Positions 42,915-53,417 of a stretch of 64,000 nucleotides of DNA are shown here, one piece after another. Source of the stretch: Isosphaeraceae bacterium EP7 (lineage in GTDB: Bacteria > Planctomycetota > Planctomycetia > Isosphaerales > Isosphaeraceae); assembly GCA_038400315.1 (NCBI GenBank), contig CP151667.1, positions 2,925,174-2,989,173 of the forward strand, written 5' to 3'. Positions within the stretch are counted from its first letter, which is position 1. Every line of letters begins with the position of its first letter. The notes under the pieces were generated by a model that was given only the letters and a program-made list of their open reading frames with translations, ran no database searches and was not told where the DNA came from. Made by a program: the position numbers and the translations under genes.

Positions 42915-45401
42915 ATGCAACGAGACCTCTTGAAGCCACCACCCGCGGTCTTCGCGGCGGGCCTCCTGGCACTAATGGCTCTGACTAACCCGGCGAACGG
43001 GCAGGCGACGAAAACTGGCGGGCGCGGCGGCGCCCCGGCGACGGCGGCGTCACTCGCGCGGTACGTTCCCGAGAAGGGTCTCGCAGCCTACGCCGAGTTT
43101 CGCGGGTTCGACGCGGATGCGCGTGGATGGCAGAAGACGGCCGCATACAAGGCCTTCAATGACACCACGCTGGGAGCCTTGCTGGTCGACCTCGCCTCGC
43201 AGGGCATCGACGCGGCGCGGAATGCCGCCGGGGGGGCCGGGCCGGGGGGAGACGAAGTCCTGGCCAAGGCCGCCTTGTTCCTGCGCCGGGGGGCCGTGGT
43301 TGGTCTCTGCATCCGCGAGGGCAAGCCGGAAGAAGCCGATCTCGTGATCGCGTTCCGCGGCGGCGCGAACAAGGACGTGCGAGGGCTGATCGACCGCGTG
43401 GTTTCCTCGGTGGGGAAGAAGGGCGAGCTTCGCAAGGGGGCCCGCAAGCTGGTCACCTACGGCACGGGGAAGAAGACCTTCGCGACCTGGGATGAGAAAG
43501 GCGACGCGATCGTCTGCGGCCTGGAGGTCGTTGACGCGGTGCTCGCCGCGACCGACGGCAAGGCGAAGTCCGCCGAGACTCACCCGATTCGCGCCGGGTT
43601 GGCGAACGACGTCGACGGGTTCAGGCCGGTCGGCCTCGCGTTCCTCGATATGACCAAGTTCCCGAAGCCCCCGCCCGACGCGGCGAGGGTGGGGCTCGAC
43701 GGCGTGAAGCGGGTCGAGATGCAGTTCGGATTCCAGGACGAGGCGTTGATGTGGACGGCGCGCATCGCGGCCCCCTCGCCGCGCAAGGGCTTCCTGGCGC
43801 TGCTGGACCAGCCGACCTTCGACCTGGGATCGCTGCCCCCCTTGCCGGCCGACCTGACGCAGTTCACGGTCCTCTCCGTCGACCCGGAACGGACCTATGA
43901 CCGGATCATCGCCCTGATCAAGGAGAGCGACCCGAAGGGGGGCCAGGCGCAGGCGGAAGCGACCGAACGATCGATCAAGGAATCGCTGGGGATCGACCTC
44001 AGTCGCGACCTCCTGCGTCACCTGGGGCCGAAGTTGTCCCTGTACGCGTCGAAGTCGGCCCCACCGATCCAGGGCCTGCTCCCCGCGCTCGAGAACATCT
44101 CGGGCCTGGTGATCGAGGCCGAGGTCAAGGACCAGAAGGCCGCCGCACGCGGGGTCGACGCCCTGATGACGTCGCTCGCCCGCCGGGTCGCCGACGAGGC
44201 GAAAAAGCCGGGTCGCCGCGGGACGCCGCCGCAAATGCGAAAAAACGACGGGCCCCAGTTGGCCTGGTCGATGATTCCGGCCCCGGGTACCCCGGCGAAA
44301 GACCTGGAACCGACGCTGGTGGTGGGCGAGAAGTCCCTGGTCTTCTCGCCCCGGAAGGAGATCGCCGAGTCCCTGGCCGCGGGGCTCAAGGGGGAGCGAT
44401 GGACTCCGAAAGGTGACTACTCCACCCTGGGCAAGCGGGTCCCCAATCGCCTGGTCTACCTGAGCGTGAGCGACCCCCGCGAGACCGTCCCCCAGATCGT
44501 TGCGAACCTGCCGAACCTCGTCGCCATGGCAGAGATGGGGATGGCCCAGTCGGCGAAAGCGAAGGGCCAGGCACCGCCGAGGATCCCGATTCGGATCGAC
44601 CCCGCCCTGATCCCCGACCCCGAGACACTAGCCAGTAAGATGGGGCCCGGGTCGATGTCAATCTCCGTCGACCCGTCGGGGATCCGGTTGGTCAACCGCG
44701 AGGCGTTCCCCTCCCTGGCGAACCCGGCCTCGGGCGGCATCGCCATCGCGCTCCTGCTGCCGGCCGTCCAGTCGGCCCGCGAGGCCGCCAGGCGGGCTCA
44801 GTGCGTGAACAACGAGAAGCAGATGATGCTGGCGTTCCACAATTATGAGTCGGGCTACGGCCATTTCCCCAGGGCCGCGATCGTCGATAAGGCGGGCAAG
44901 CCGCTGCTGAGCTGGCGGGTGGCGATCCTGCCGTTCATCGAGCAGCAGGAATTGTATAACAAGTTCCACCTCGATGAGGCCTGGGACAGCCCTCACAACA
45001 AGACACTCTTGAATTCCATGCCCCCGCAGTACCGCTGCGCGAGCATGCCAATGACGGACCCGACTCTGGCCTATTACCGGGTCTTCGACGGCAAGGGGGC
45101 GATGTTCGAACCGGGCGTCGACGTGAAAATCGCCGACATGACCGATGGAACGTCGTACACACTTGCCCTGGTCGAGACGAAGGAAGGGGTGCCCTGGACC
45201 AAGCCGGAGGATCTCGAGTTCGACCCCGATGCCAAGGCCCCGCCGCCGTTCTATGGCGCTGGGTCGATGCACCCGGGCGGCTTCAACGCCGGGATGGGCG
45301 ACGGGTCGATCCGGTTCCTCAAGGCGACGATCGCGGAGAAGGTGATGAAGGCGTTGATCACGCGCGCCGGCGGCGAGGTGATCGGCGGGACTGACTTCTG
45401 A
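42915..45401 (+). CDS. exported DUF1559-domain protein with long N-terminal extension
   Basis: An 828-residue protein with a signal peptide ([12 protein letters not shown]). A region of about 580 residues shows no recognised domain; it is alpha/beta, with repeated R-G-V-D/V-L-x-D-P patterns. The DUF1559 domain follows from about 600: [17 protein letters not shown], then [13 protein letters not shown]. It ends with the H-x9-D-G signature ([18 protein letters not shown]). Most DUF1559 proteins have a pilin-like N-terminal helix; here it is internal, so the fusion is unusual. The function is unknown, probably at the cell envelope. Confidence 0.82.
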   Translation: MQRDLLKPPPAVFAAGLLALMALTNPANGQATKTGGRGGAPATAASLARYVPEKGLAAYAEFRGFDADARGWQKTAAYKAFNDTTLGALLVDLASQGIDAARNAAGGAGPGGDEVLAKAALFLRRGAVVGLCIREGKPEEADLVIAFRGGANKDVRGLIDRVVSSVGKKGELRKGARKLVTYGTGKKTFATWDEKGDAIVCGLEVVDAVLAATDGKAKSAETHPIRAGLANDVDGFRPVGLAFLDMTKFPKPPPDAARVGLDGVKRVEMQFGFQDEALMWTARIAAPSPRKGFLALLDQPTFDLGSLPPLPADLTQFTVLSVDPERTYDRIIALIKESDPKGGQAQAEATERSIKESLGIDLSRDLLRHLGPKLSLYASKSAPPIQGLLPALENISGLVIEAEVKDQKAAARGVDALMTSLARRVADEAKKPGRRGTPPQMRKNDGPQLAWSMIPAPGTPAKDLEPTLVVGEKSLVFSPRKEIAESLAAGLKGERWTPKGDYSTLGKRVPNRLVYLSVSDPRETVPQIVANLPNLVAMAEMGMAQSAKAKGQAPPRIPIRIDPALIPDPETLASKMGPGSMSISVDPSGIRLVNREAFPSLANPASGGIAIALLLPAVQSAREAARRAQCVNNEKQMMLAFHNYESGYGHFPRAAIVDKAGKPLLSWRVAILPFIEQQELYNKFHLDEAWDSPHNKTLLNSMPPQYRCASMPMTDPTLAYYRVFDGKGAMFEPGVDVKIADMTDGTSYTLALVETKEGVPWTKPEDLEFDPDAKAPPPFYGAGSMHPGGFNAGMGDGSIRFLKATIAEKVMKALITRAGGEVIGGTDF

Positions 45402-45417
45402 AGCAATCCGAGAAACC

Positions 45418-45451
45418 GCGTCGCCCGCCCGGCTGAAAGGGCGGGCGACGC
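45418..45451. terminator. bidirectional hairpin
   Basis: A perfect 13-bp stem (GCGTCGCCCGCCC/GGGCGGGCGACGC) with an 8-base loop, between the convergent DUF1559 and DUF1552 genes, 16 and 14 bases from their stops. Confidence 0.75.
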
Positions 45452-45465
45452 AGACTTCGATTCGA

Positions 45466-46785
45466 TCAGGTCAGGTTGCTCAGCACGCCGTCGCCGCAGA
45501 AGTTGGGGTTGCCGAACCGCTCGATGCGGTGGCCCATGCCGTGCGCCAGCGACATCAGCAGGCGGTTGTGGGGGACCTGCTTGTATTTGAGGGATCGGCC
45601 CATCTTGAAGTCGGAGCCGCCGCCTAGGATGACGAACGGGATGTTGTCCAGGGTGTGCGAGTTCCCCTTGCCCAGCTCGTTGGTCCAGACGATCGTGGTG
45701 TTGTCCAGCAGGCTGCCGCCGCCGCCCGGCTCGGGGGTCTCGGCCAGCCGCTTGGCCAGGTAGGCGAGCTGCTCGCAGTACCAGGTGTTGATCTTGGTGA
45801 GCTTCTCGACCGACTTGGCGTCGCTGTCCGGGTTGTGCGACAGCTCGTGGTGACCCTCGTCGATTCCCATCCAGCGCATCCGGGCCATGCCCACCGAGTT
45901 GGTGTATTGCAGGGTGGCGATCCGGCTGAAGTCGGCCGTGAAGCTGTTGACCATCAGGTCGATCTGGGCCTTGCTGATCTTGGGGATGTTGTCATTATCC
46001 CGCCGCACGCCCAGCTCCAACTCGGGCACGGCGTGGTCGGCCGTCTCGTCCTTGGCCTGCGAGAGGTCCTGCTCCATCTCGCGGACGAACGTGGCGTGCT
46101 CGTCGAGCAGCTTGCGATCCTCGGCGCTCAGCTTGGTGCCGACCGCCTTGAGGTCGTCGCGCAGCTCGTCGAGGATGCTGGTCAGGTCCTCGCGGTCCTT
46201 CACCCCGCCGTAAAGCTTGTTGAACATCTGGTAAGGATTGTCGATGGGAGGCAGGGGCTTGTTGGACCCTGCGTAGACCATCCGGGTCCAGGTGTCGGCG
46301 TGCTCGGGGACCATGACGCCGAATTCGAGCGAGCCGAACCGGGTGCGTGTGGCCGCGTCCTTCTGGAGATAGGTGCGCAGCTCCTGGTCGATCGAGTGGC
46401 CGCTGGCCCAGCCCGCCGGGGTGTCCGAGCCCCCTTGAATGGTTCCCGGTAGCAGCTCGATGCCGGTGAGCAGGCAGCCCATCCCGCGCATGTGGTTGTC
46501 GCCGTCGCCGCGCACCTTGTCGCAGACGCCGTTGAGCGTGAGCAGCTTGTCGCGGAAGGGCTCGAGCGGCTTGAGGATCGGCTTGAGGGTGAAGTTCTCC
46601 CCCTCCTCGTCGGGCCAGAAGGCGTCGGGGATGACGCCGTTGGGGCTGAACAGGACGACCAGCCGCTGCTTGCGGGCCCCCTGATTGGCGAAGCCCAGGC
46701 TGGGCAAATTCAGCAGGAACGGGACCGCCGCGGCGCCGATGCCCAGGTCGCGGAGGAACTCGCGTCGGTTTCGGGTCTGTGCCAC
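45466..46785 (-). CDS. DUF1552 exported protein
   Basis: A 439-residue protein with a twin-arginine-like leader ([20 protein letters not shown]). The DUF1552 body has [24 protein letters not shown] and [11 protein letters not shown], the latter resembling sulfatase/phosphatase-superfamily metal loops. The reaction is unknown. The start is GTG 46785 with GGAGA about 9 bases upstream. It lies 46 bp downstream of a DUF1592-type cytochrome gene on the same strand. This pair is a standard planctomycete unit thought to work together in the periplasm. Confidence 0.88.
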   Translation of the reverse strand: MAQTRNRREFLRDLGIGAAAVPFLLNLPSLGFANQGARKQRLVVLFSPNGVIPDAFWPDEEGENFTLKPILKPLEPFRDKLLTLNGVCDKVRGDGDNHMRGMGCLLTGIELLPGTIQGGSDTPAGWASGHSIDQELRTYLQKDAATRTRFGSLEFGVMVPEHADTWTRMVYAGSNKPLPPIDNPYQMFNKLYGGVKDREDLTSILDELRDDLKAVGTKLSAEDRKLLDEHATFVREMEQDLSQAKDETADHAVPELELGVRRDNDNIPKISKAQIDLMVNSFTADFSRIATLQYTNSVGMARMRWMGIDEGHHELSHNPDSDAKSVEKLTKINTWYCEQLAYLAKRLAETPEPGGGGSLLDNTTIVWTNELGKGNSHTLDNIPFVILGGGSDFKMGRSLKYKQVPHNRLLMSLAHGMGHRIERFGNPNFCGDGVLSNLT

Positions 46786-46831
46786 GGCGTCGTCTCCGGG
46801 AGGGGGAATGAAAGGGGGGGCTGCGATCGTG

Positions 46832-49204
46832 TCAGTCCGGAGCCGAAGCCGAAGCCACGGGGACCGGTGCGGGGGCCAGCGCCGAGGTGGCGACGATCCG
46901 CGCGGCGAGCTTGCGGACGCTGTATCCATCATCGGCGAATCCGCGCCTCAGGTCGGCCCGAACTTGCGGCCCGTAGGCGCGGATCGGCTGCTTGACCAGG
47001 GCGTGGAAGAGCTGGTCGACGAAGGCGAAGTGAGTCTCCTCGCTGCGGGCGAGAAGCTCGGCCAGGGCGCGGGCCCCTTCGTAGGGGGTTGCCGTGCCGG
47101 CCTGGTCCTCGTAGACGCCGCTGGCGTCGACCGGCTTGCCCTTCTCCTCGGCGCGGAAGCGGCCGACGGCGTCGAACCGTTCCAGGCCGAAGCCGAGCGG
47201 GTTGACCATCCCGTGGCAAGTCATGCAGGCGGCCGGCGACGTCTGGATGGTCACGCGTTCGCGGGTGCTCAGGCTCGCGTGCAGGTCGGGGGCCAGAGGG
47301 GCGACCGCCTCGGGCGGCGGCTTCAGGCCCCGGCCCAGCACGCTCCGGTTGATGAACACCCCCCGATGGATCGGCGAGCTGGTCGCGGTATACGCGAAGT
47401 TGGCCAGCACGTACGGATGCGACAGGACGCCGGCACGCTGGTCGGGCTCGAACCGGGTCTTCTGGAACGGGGCGTCGTCGGGCAGGCCCGCGCCGTAGAA
47501 CTTCGAGAGCCGGCCGTTGAGCATCGACTGGTCGGTGAGCAAAATCTGGCGGAAGTCCGACGAGTCGCTCCAGAGGATGTCGTCGAGGGTCAGATCCAGC
47601 GAGGTCCGCAGGTCGGCGGCGATCGCCTTGTCGAAGCCCGGGTAAATCGCCTGGTCCTTGGAGAGGTCCGGGGCCCGATCGATCCGCAGCCACTGGAAGA
47701 AGAACTCGCGGATCTTGGCGTGCGCCCGCGGGTCGTCGACCATCCGGGTGGCCTGACGGGCGACCTCCTCCTTTTCGTCGAGCTTGCCCGCCTCGGCAGC
47801 CTCGATCAGGGGGCGGTCGGGGATCGAGTCCCAGAGGCCGAAGGAGAGCCTCGACGCGACGTCGTAGCCCGGCCCGAGCCCGCCCGCCTCGCGGTAGAGG
47901 AACCTCGGCGACTTGAGGGTCAGCAGGATCACCCGCTTGACGGCGACCTCGGGGTCGCGGCCCCCCTCGAACTGGCGGTCGACGAAGACGCCGATCAGGT
48001 CGTCGGAGATCGGACCGCGGAAGGCGCGGCGGACGAACGACCGGCAGAACGACTTCAGCTTGTCGCCCCGGTCGGCGTCCTCGGGCTTCGCGCCAGTCAG
48101 GTCGCGGAGGTGGGCCGACACGTAGGCGGCCGTCTCGATGGCGGCGTCGGTCGTGGCCTGCTCCCAGGCCTTCGACACCGACGTCCCGCGCTCGTAGCCC
48201 ACGCTCCGGTCATCGGGCGGGAACGGGGTCAACGAGACGTACGTCGGCGCCACCTCGGCGGTCGACAGGCAGCGAGTCGGGATGGTCTCGATCGCGCGAT
48301 TGGGGACGGCCCAGGCCAGCTCGATCGAGGCGGGGAGGATCGGGTGATGCTTGTCGAACTTGGCGTCGTCATCCCCCAACCTCCCCTTGGTGAAGTCGAG
48401 CCGGATGGGGTAGGCCCGCCCCCCCAGCAGGGTGATCGAGCCCCGGTACTCGGTCTCGTTGCCCGACTTCACCCAGGCGTCGATCAAGGGGCGTTGCGGG
48501 TCGTTGACGAAGAGCCTCGTGGCGTGCTCAGTCCTGACGACGAACTCGTACTCGCCGGTCTCAGGGGCGACGATCGAGCCATCCCAGCGCATCGAGAACC
48601 GGCGTGCGTCGAACTTATCCGGCTCGTCGCCGGGACCTCCGAGCTTGAAGTCGAACTTCACCTCGGGGTCGACACGCTCGAAGACCCGTTCCTTGTCGCG
48701 GAACTTGCCCGCCTTGAAGTACTCGCCGCGAAGGCCCGGCTTGCCGTCGCGGGCGGGCTCGCCTCGGAAGCCCGCGAGCAGGTCGGCCAGGGCATTCTTG
48801 TGCTGGCGGACGGTGAGGCGCGAGAGCTCGACCCTGGGGGGAGCATTGCGATCGCGGGCGGCCTGGGAATAGAAGGCGTCGTGGATGTAGGCGGCGACCT
48901 TCTCGGCCTCCGGCCCGACGCAAGTGCCCGGGTCGTCCTCGGGCATGGTCTTCTCGATCAGATGGGCGAGCTTCTCGGCCGACTTGTCCCCTTCCAGGGC
49001 CCTGGGGAACTCCTTGGTCCCCTCGCCCGAGGCGCCATGGCATGAGGCGCACTTCAGCCGGTAGATCTGCTCGCCCGAGGCATCACCGGCGTCGGCGGCG
49101 AGGGAAAGGGCGGGCACCGCGAGGGCGCAGGCGAACCCAACGGCGATCGAGGCGAGCCGACCGGGACGGGGCTTCGAATTGCGGGGGGAGGGCTGAGGAG
49201 TCAT
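46832..49204 (-). CDS. DUF1592/DUF1588/DUF1585-type multi-domain cytochrome c
   Basis: A 790-residue exported protein. It has a signal peptide ([13 protein letters not shown]) and an N-terminal heme site C-A-S-C-H-G near residue 55. Next comes the short domain with [18 protein letters not shown]14-like segment follows ([11 protein letters not shown] to about 340), with [10 protein letters not shown]. The C-terminal PSD series comes last: [16 protein letters not shown], then [24 protein letters not shown] and A-R-I-V-A-T-S. It is presumed to transfer electrons in periplasmic oxidation of a polymer; the PA14 part suggests carbohydrate binding. Met 49204 begins the signal peptide. Confidence 0.88.
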   Translation of the reverse strand: MTPQPSPRNSKPRPGRLASIAVGFACALAVPALSLAADAGDASGEQIYRLKCASCHGASGEGTKEFPRALEGDKSAEKLAHLIEKTMPEDDPGTCVGPEAEKVAAYIHDAFYSQAARDRNAPPRVELSRLTVRQHKNALADLLAGFRGEPARDGKPGLRGEYFKAGKFRDKERVFERVDPEVKFDFKLGGPGDEPDKFDARRFSMRWDGSIVAPETGEYEFVVRTEHATRLFVNDPQRPLIDAWVKSGNETEYRGSITLLGGRAYPIRLDFTKGRLGDDDAKFDKHHPILPASIELAWAVPNRAIETIPTRCLSTAEVAPTYVSLTPFPPDDRSVGYERGTSVSKAWEQATTDAAIETAAYVSAHLRDLTGAKPEDADRGDKLKSFCRSFVRRAFRGPISDDLIGVFVDRQFEGGRDPEVAVKRVILLTLKSPRFLYREAGGLGPGYDVASRLSFGLWDSIPDRPLIEAAEAGKLDEKEEVARQATRMVDDPRAHAKIREFFFQWLRIDRAPDLSKDQAIYPGFDKAIAADLRTSLDLTLDDILWSDSSDFRQILLTDQSMLNGRLSKFYGAGLPDDAPFQKTRFEPDQRAGVLSHPYVLANFAYTATSSPIHRGVFINRSVLGRGLKPPPEAVAPLAPDLHASLSTRERVTIQTSPAACMTCHGMVNPLGFGLERFDAVGRFRAEEKGKPVDASGVYEDQAGTATPYEGARALAELLARSEETHFAFVDQLFHALVKQPIRAYGPQVRADLRRGFADDGYSVRKLAARIVATSALAPAPVPVASASAPD

Positions 49205-49392
49205 CGGCGGGCCCGGCGGGGTTCTGTAGTGGCAGGATCCGCGGGACGGGTCGAGGGAGGGGCCCCCTGGCACGGGGCCGATCGATCCGCGTCGGATCAT
49301 ATCTTACCCGACCATCAACCCCGGCGATACCCTTCGCGCGAGCCGGGTCGAATCAGACTCCAAGGATCGCGACCGGGCAGGGTGGGCGCATG

Positions 49393-49429
49393 CGAAGACC
49401 CGGCGGAGCGGGTGCTCCCCGGGTCTTCG
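49393..49429 (-). terminator. strong hairpin after the porin gene
   Basis: Outer stem CGAAGACCCGG/CCGGGTCTTCG (11 bp) continuing into GGAGC/GCTCC with a GGGT loop, 26 bases past the porin stop. Confidence 0.7.
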
Positions 49430-49454
49430 CGGGGCGAGTCGGATCGGCTCAGAA

Positions 49455-51086
49455 TCAGAAGAGGAAGATCACGTCGAAGCCGAGGGTGAACTGGCTGTTG
49501 CGGGTGCCGTCGCTGTAGGGGTTGCCGCTGCGTGCGAAGTCATACCGGGCCTCGGGGCGGACCCAGACGTAGGGCTTGGGCTTGTAGATCAGGCCGAGGG
49601 TGAACTCGGAGAAGTTGGTCGCGAAGCCGGTGCGGACGCCGTTGTTGTCGCGGAAGATTTCCGAACGCCAGACGCCCATCAGCTTGTCGTTGTCTTTGTT
49701 GAACTTGTAGAGGAACCAGTTGCCGAAGCTGTACCAGCCGGCGCTCTGCGAGGCGCCGTTCTGGACCACCCCGTTGACGACCGGGGAGGCCGCGCCCGGG
49801 ACGTTCTGCTCGAAGCCCTGGTCGGTCTCGATCACCTGCGTGAGCTTGTCGGACCACTTGTGGGTGATGACCGTGGTGAACAGGAGGCGGTCATTCGACG
49901 CGTAGCCGTTGTTCTTGGCCCCGGCCAGGCTGGGGATGTTGATGTAGCCGGTGGGGAAAATCTGGGTGTTGTTGGGCAGCTGGCGGGGAAACTGGTTGGG
50001 GCCCCAGATCGAGATGAACGAGATGTTGGTCTTCTCGTCCTTGAAATTATAAGTGAAGCCGCCGATGTAGCCCCACTTGTAGTTCTCGTTGATCCAGCGG
50101 TCCCAGCCGTTGATGGCACCGTTGTAGATATTCAGGCGGTCATTGACGTGCCAGGTGCTCACCATGCCGAAGTGGGTGAACGGCTGGCCGTAGTTGAACA
50201 TGTAGGGGACGCTCAGCAGCGGGCGGCCCGTGGCGGGCACGACCTCGTAGCCGGCGAGGGTGTAGAATCGCCCCCCCTTGATGTCGAGGCCCTTGGTGCC
50301 GAACACGTTGTCCGGGATGTGGACCTCGGCATAGGCCTGGGCCAGGTCATAGCCCTGGAAGCTGTTCAGGTTGAAGGCCCGGTCTGCGAACCCGGCCATG
50401 TGGTTGAACTGCCAGTCATTGCCCCAGAGATTGTCGGCCCGGAAGCCGAAGTTGATCTCGTCGCTCTGCTCCAAGGGATTCTCGACGACCAGGTAATACT
50501 GGTTGCCCATCCAGCTGTTGGCCTTGAAGTTCGGATTCACGCCGAAGTTCGTGCCATTCTTGGGCATCCCGTTGGTATTGCCGGTGTACGAATTCTGGAT
50601 CCAGCCGTAGACCTTGACCGGGGAGTCGGGGATCCCCAGCAGGTCCATCAACAGCTTGGTCTCGTCCTTCGACGGCTCCGCGGCCTCCTCTCCGGCCTGG
50701 TCGCCGGTCGTCGGCTCGCCGCCTCCCCCTTCGCGCTCGGCGCGGGGCAGCGACAGGTCGGTGTTCGACGCTGTGGACGAGTCGGTCGGCGAGGTCCCCG
50801 ATCCCGACCCCGGCGTGGCCGTGAACCCGGGGGTCGAGGCCTCGGGCGTCTCGGGGAATGTGCCCGGGGTCGAGTCCTGCACGGCCCTGGGCGGGGGGAC
50901 CGACGCGTCGGGGACGGCCTGCGTCCGCTGCACGGAGCGGTCACGCATGATCCTGGAGAAGAGGCGGCCGGCGGGCCTCCCGGCCGGTGCCGCCGCGTCC
51001 TGCCCCATCGCATCGGCGGAAAGGAAGATGAAACAGGCGGCCAAGGCAAGGCGGCCCTTCCGGGCAGTCATCCCGTCAGCTTTCAT
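49455..51086 (-). CDS. outer-membrane beta-barrel porin (BBP2-like)
   Basis: A 543-residue protein. It has a signal peptide (L-A-L-A-A-C-F-I-F-L-S-A-D-A-M-G-Q). A Ser/Thr/Pro-rich spacer runs to about 140. A barrel of alternating strands rich in Asn, Gly and aromatic residues follows (Y-G-W-I-Q-N-S-Y-T-G-N-T, then F-G-F-R-A-D-N-L-W-G). It ends with the aromatic F-T-L-G-F-D-V-I-F-L-F expected for recognition by the barrel assembly machinery. BBP2 porins are common in planctomycetes, where the cargo is usually unknown. It is divergent from the ammonium transporter gene with a 597-bp gap. GGAG lies 8 bases before ATG 51086. Confidence 0.85.
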   Translation of the reverse strand: MKADGMTARKGRLALAACFIFLSADAMGQDAAAPAGRPAGRLFSRIMRDRSVQRTQAVPDASVPPPRAVQDSTPGTFPETPEASTPGFTATPGSGSGTSPTDSSTASNTDLSLPRAEREGGGGEPTTGDQAGEEAAEPSKDETKLLMDLLGIPDSPVKVYGWIQNSYTGNTNGMPKNGTNFGVNPNFKANSWMGNQYYLVVENPLEQSDEINFGFRADNLWGNDWQFNHMAGFADRAFNLNSFQGYDLAQAYAEVHIPDNVFGTKGLDIKGGRFYTLAGYEVVPATGRPLLSVPYMFNYGQPFTHFGMVSTWHVNDRLNIYNGAINGWDRWINENYKWGYIGGFTYNFKDEKTNISFISIWGPNQFPRQLPNNTQIFPTGYINIPSLAGAKNNGYASNDRLLFTTVITHKWSDKLTQVIETDQGFEQNVPGAASPVVNGVVQNGASQSAGWYSFGNWFLYKFNKDNDKLMGVWRSEIFRDNNGVRTGFATNFSEFTLGLIYKPKPYVWVRPEARYDFARSGNPYSDGTRNSQFTLGFDVIFLF

Positions 51087-51484
51087 CCTGAAAGCTCCAA
51101 TTATCTTGAACGTCGAGCGTGGAGGGGGGAGACACTCGGCGGGGAGAGGACGCCGGACGATCCGCGATTTGCCCGCCGGACGCGATCAAGGATGACCATT
51201 GTCTAGGCGCATTCGATGCGGATGATTCGTCAAGCTAGTTATCGGCTCGCATGAAGGACCGGTTGATCTTTCCGGAACGATTCCACCGGTGGCGCCGCCC
51301 CGGTTCCCGACTCAAAGCAGGGCGCCAGGCCCCTCGTGAACGCAGCAAAGTCGCCCCACCCCCAACAACCTCGGCCAATTGACGCGGGCCGCCCCCGAAG
51401 GAGGTCGGGCCACGCCAAGACCGAAAGTGCCGGAAACTTAGACAAGCAAGGCTTCGATGCCCGAAATCGGGCAACCCCTCCGAT

Positions 51485-51500
51485 TGGCACGACCTATGCA
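51485..51500 (+). promoter_or_regulatory. sigma-54-type promoter upstream of amt
   Basis: TGGCACGACCTATGCA has the -24 GG (51486-51487) and -12 GC (51498-51499) with exactly 10 bases between. It matches the consensus TGGCAC-N5-TTGCA except for one base. It points toward amt, about 185 bases away. The remaining gap 51087-51683 shows nothing else identifiable. Confidence 0.6.
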
Positions 51501-51683
51501 ATAAACCCGTCGTCCCACAACGGACTTCCCGCCTACCTCCCGCAACCCGAATTCACGAATCGCCGATATCTCCATCGAGAAAGGCTTTGCGTGATTCTTC
51601 GGGGGCCCATCGTCGAGCCGCGGGTCGGCAGGACACCGTCATGGATTCCCCGCTCTCCGCCTCTCTCCTAGACAGGGATGCCC

Positions 51684-53063
51684 ATGAAGCGCGCAACACC
51701 GCTCCCATTTCTCCTGCTCGTTGGCCTGGCCGTCCTGGCGCTGGTGCCGTTCAAGTTTTCGGGGCAGCCTCCCGTGCCGGTCGGGGGTGACATCAACACG
51801 GGCGACGTCGCCTGGATGCTGACGGCCTCTGCCTTGGTCTTGTTGATGACGCCCGGGCTCTCGTTCTTCTACGGCGGCATGGTCGGATTCAAGAACGTGG
51901 TTTCGACGATGCTCCAGAGCATCGTGGCGCTGGGGGTCATCAGCCTCCTCTGGGTGCTGGTCGGCTTCAGCCTGGCCTTCGGCGACAGCATCGGCGGGTT
52001 CATCGGCGACCCGCGGACCTTCTTCATGCTCGACGGCGTGGGCGAGGCGACGCACCCGAGGTTCGCGGCGACCGTCCCCTTGATGGTCTTCGCCATGTTC
52101 CAGCTCAAGTTCGCCATCATCACGCCGGCCCTGTTCACCGGCTCGTTCGCCGAGCGGGTCCGGTTCTCTTCCTACCTCCTGTTCATGGTCCTCTTCAGCC
52201 TGCTGATCTACAGCCCGCTGGCCCACTGGACCTGGCACTACGACGGCTTCCTGAACAAGTGGGGCGTCAAGGACTTCGCCGGCGGCACGGTGGTGCATAT
52301 GTCGGCGGGCTTCGCGGCCCTGGCCGGCGCCCTCGTGCTCGGCCGCCGCAAGAGCCACGAGGCCAAGGAAACGCACTCGCCGGCCAACATCCCGTTCGTC
52401 CTGCTGGGCACCGGCATGCTCTGGTTCGGCTGGTTCGGCTTCAATGCCGGCTCGGCCATCGCGGCCAACGGGACCGCGGCCATGGCCTTCGCCACCACCA
52501 ACACGGCCTCGGCCGCGGCGATGCTCGCCTGGATGTTCTTCGACTGGATGCGCGGCAATAAGCCGTCGGCCCTGGGTGCCTGCATCGGCGCCGTCGTCGG
52601 CCTGGTCGCCATCACGCCGGCCGCCGGGTTCGTCACGGTCCGCGAGAGCATCGTCATCGGCATCGTCGCCAGCGTCGTCAGCAACCTCTGCGTCCACCTG
52701 CGGACGAAGTCGACCCTCGACGACACGCTCGACGTCTTCCCCTGCCACGGCGTGGGCGGCATGGTCGGCATGATCGCCACCGGCATCTTCGCCAAGGACG
52801 TGGGCCTCACCTCCGGCAAGACCGAGACCTTCCTGTATCACCTGCTCGCGCTGGTGATCGTCGCCGCCTACTCGTTCTTCGGCTCCCTGATCCTCTACAA
52901 GATCACCGACCTGATCATCCCCCTGCGCGTCACCAACGAGGAAGAGGCCGAGGGCCTCGACCTGAGCCAGCACGGCGAGACCGCGCTGGGCCTCGACCTG
53001 TTCGCCGGCAACGGCACCAACGGCCACTCCAAGCCCGTCGACCTGATCGTCGTCGAGGTCTGA
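51684..53063 (+). CDS. amt: ammonium transporter
   Basis: A 459-residue Amt-family channel with about eleven membrane helices after an N-terminal signal-like helix. Signature segments are F-F-Y-G-G-M-V, the P-L-A-H-W-T-W segment, D-F-A-G-G-T-V-V-H-M-S-A-G (the first pore His), W-F-G-W-F-G-F-N-A-G-S, T-N-T-A-S-A-A-A-M, and D-V-F-P-C-H-G-V-G-G (the second pore His). It conducts ammonia/ammonium inward. No GlnK/PII gene follows, which is unusual but not rare. A sigma-54-type promoter lies upstream. Start 51684 was chosen over 51678 because AGGGA then has proper spacing. Confidence 0.93.
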   Translation: MKRATPLPFLLLVGLAVLALVPFKFSGQPPVPVGGDINTGDVAWMLTASALVLLMTPGLSFFYGGMVGFKNVVSTMLQSIVALGVISLLWVLVGFSLAFGDSIGGFIGDPRTFFMLDGVGEATHPRFAATVPLMVFAMFQLKFAIITPALFTGSFAERVRFSSYLLFMVLFSLLIYSPLAHWTWHYDGFLNKWGVKDFAGGTVVHMSAGFAALAGALVLGRRKSHEAKETHSPANIPFVLLGTGMLWFGWFGFNAGSAIAANGTAAMAFATTNTASAAAMLAWMFFDWMRGNKPSALGACIGAVVGLVAITPAAGFVTVRESIVIGIVASVVSNLCVHLRTKSTLDDTLDVFPCHGVGGMVGMIATGIFAKDVGLTSGKTETFLYHLLALVIVAAYSFFGSLILYKITDLIIPLRVTNEEEAEGLDLSQHGETALGLDLFAGNGTNGHSKPVDLIVVEV

Positions 53064-53095
53064 CCCGACTTCGATCGACCCGACCTGCCAGCCAA

Positions 53096-53142
53096 GGCCC
53101 CACACCGGCTCTCCCCCCAGGGACGAGCCGGCGTGGGGCCTC
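53096..53142 (+). terminator. terminator hairpin after amt
   Basis: A 17-bp stem with one mismatch (AGGCCCCACACCGGCTC with GAGCCGGCGTGGGGCCT) and a 13-base loop, 33 bases past the stop. The following 275 bp to the next start hold no recognised gene. Confidence 0.75.
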
Positions 53143-53417
53143 TCCGTGCGCCCACCGACTCGGCCGGGTGCAAGGGGGATGAGCGCCGCCGGACGCCAGG
53201 AACGCGCGGCGGCCGGGCCTTCGGCTCATCTCTGCAATCATGCCCGCCTCTGCTCGAACCCAGGAGCCAGGGCGGAGGGCAAGCTCCGATGGTCCCGGGC
53301 CTGGTCGGTAAACCGGGAGCCATCCAGGCGAGCCCGGCCCCTCGACGCCGCCCCTCGCGCAGGCGACACTCTGATTCGGATGAGTCGATCCCGGCAAGGG
53401 CGAGGGGGGCGTTGACG

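Noticed and set aside
46685-49045. 786-codon open frame on the plus strand
   Set aside because: Antisense to the DUF1592-type cytochrome gene with its heme motifs; no protein-like pattern.
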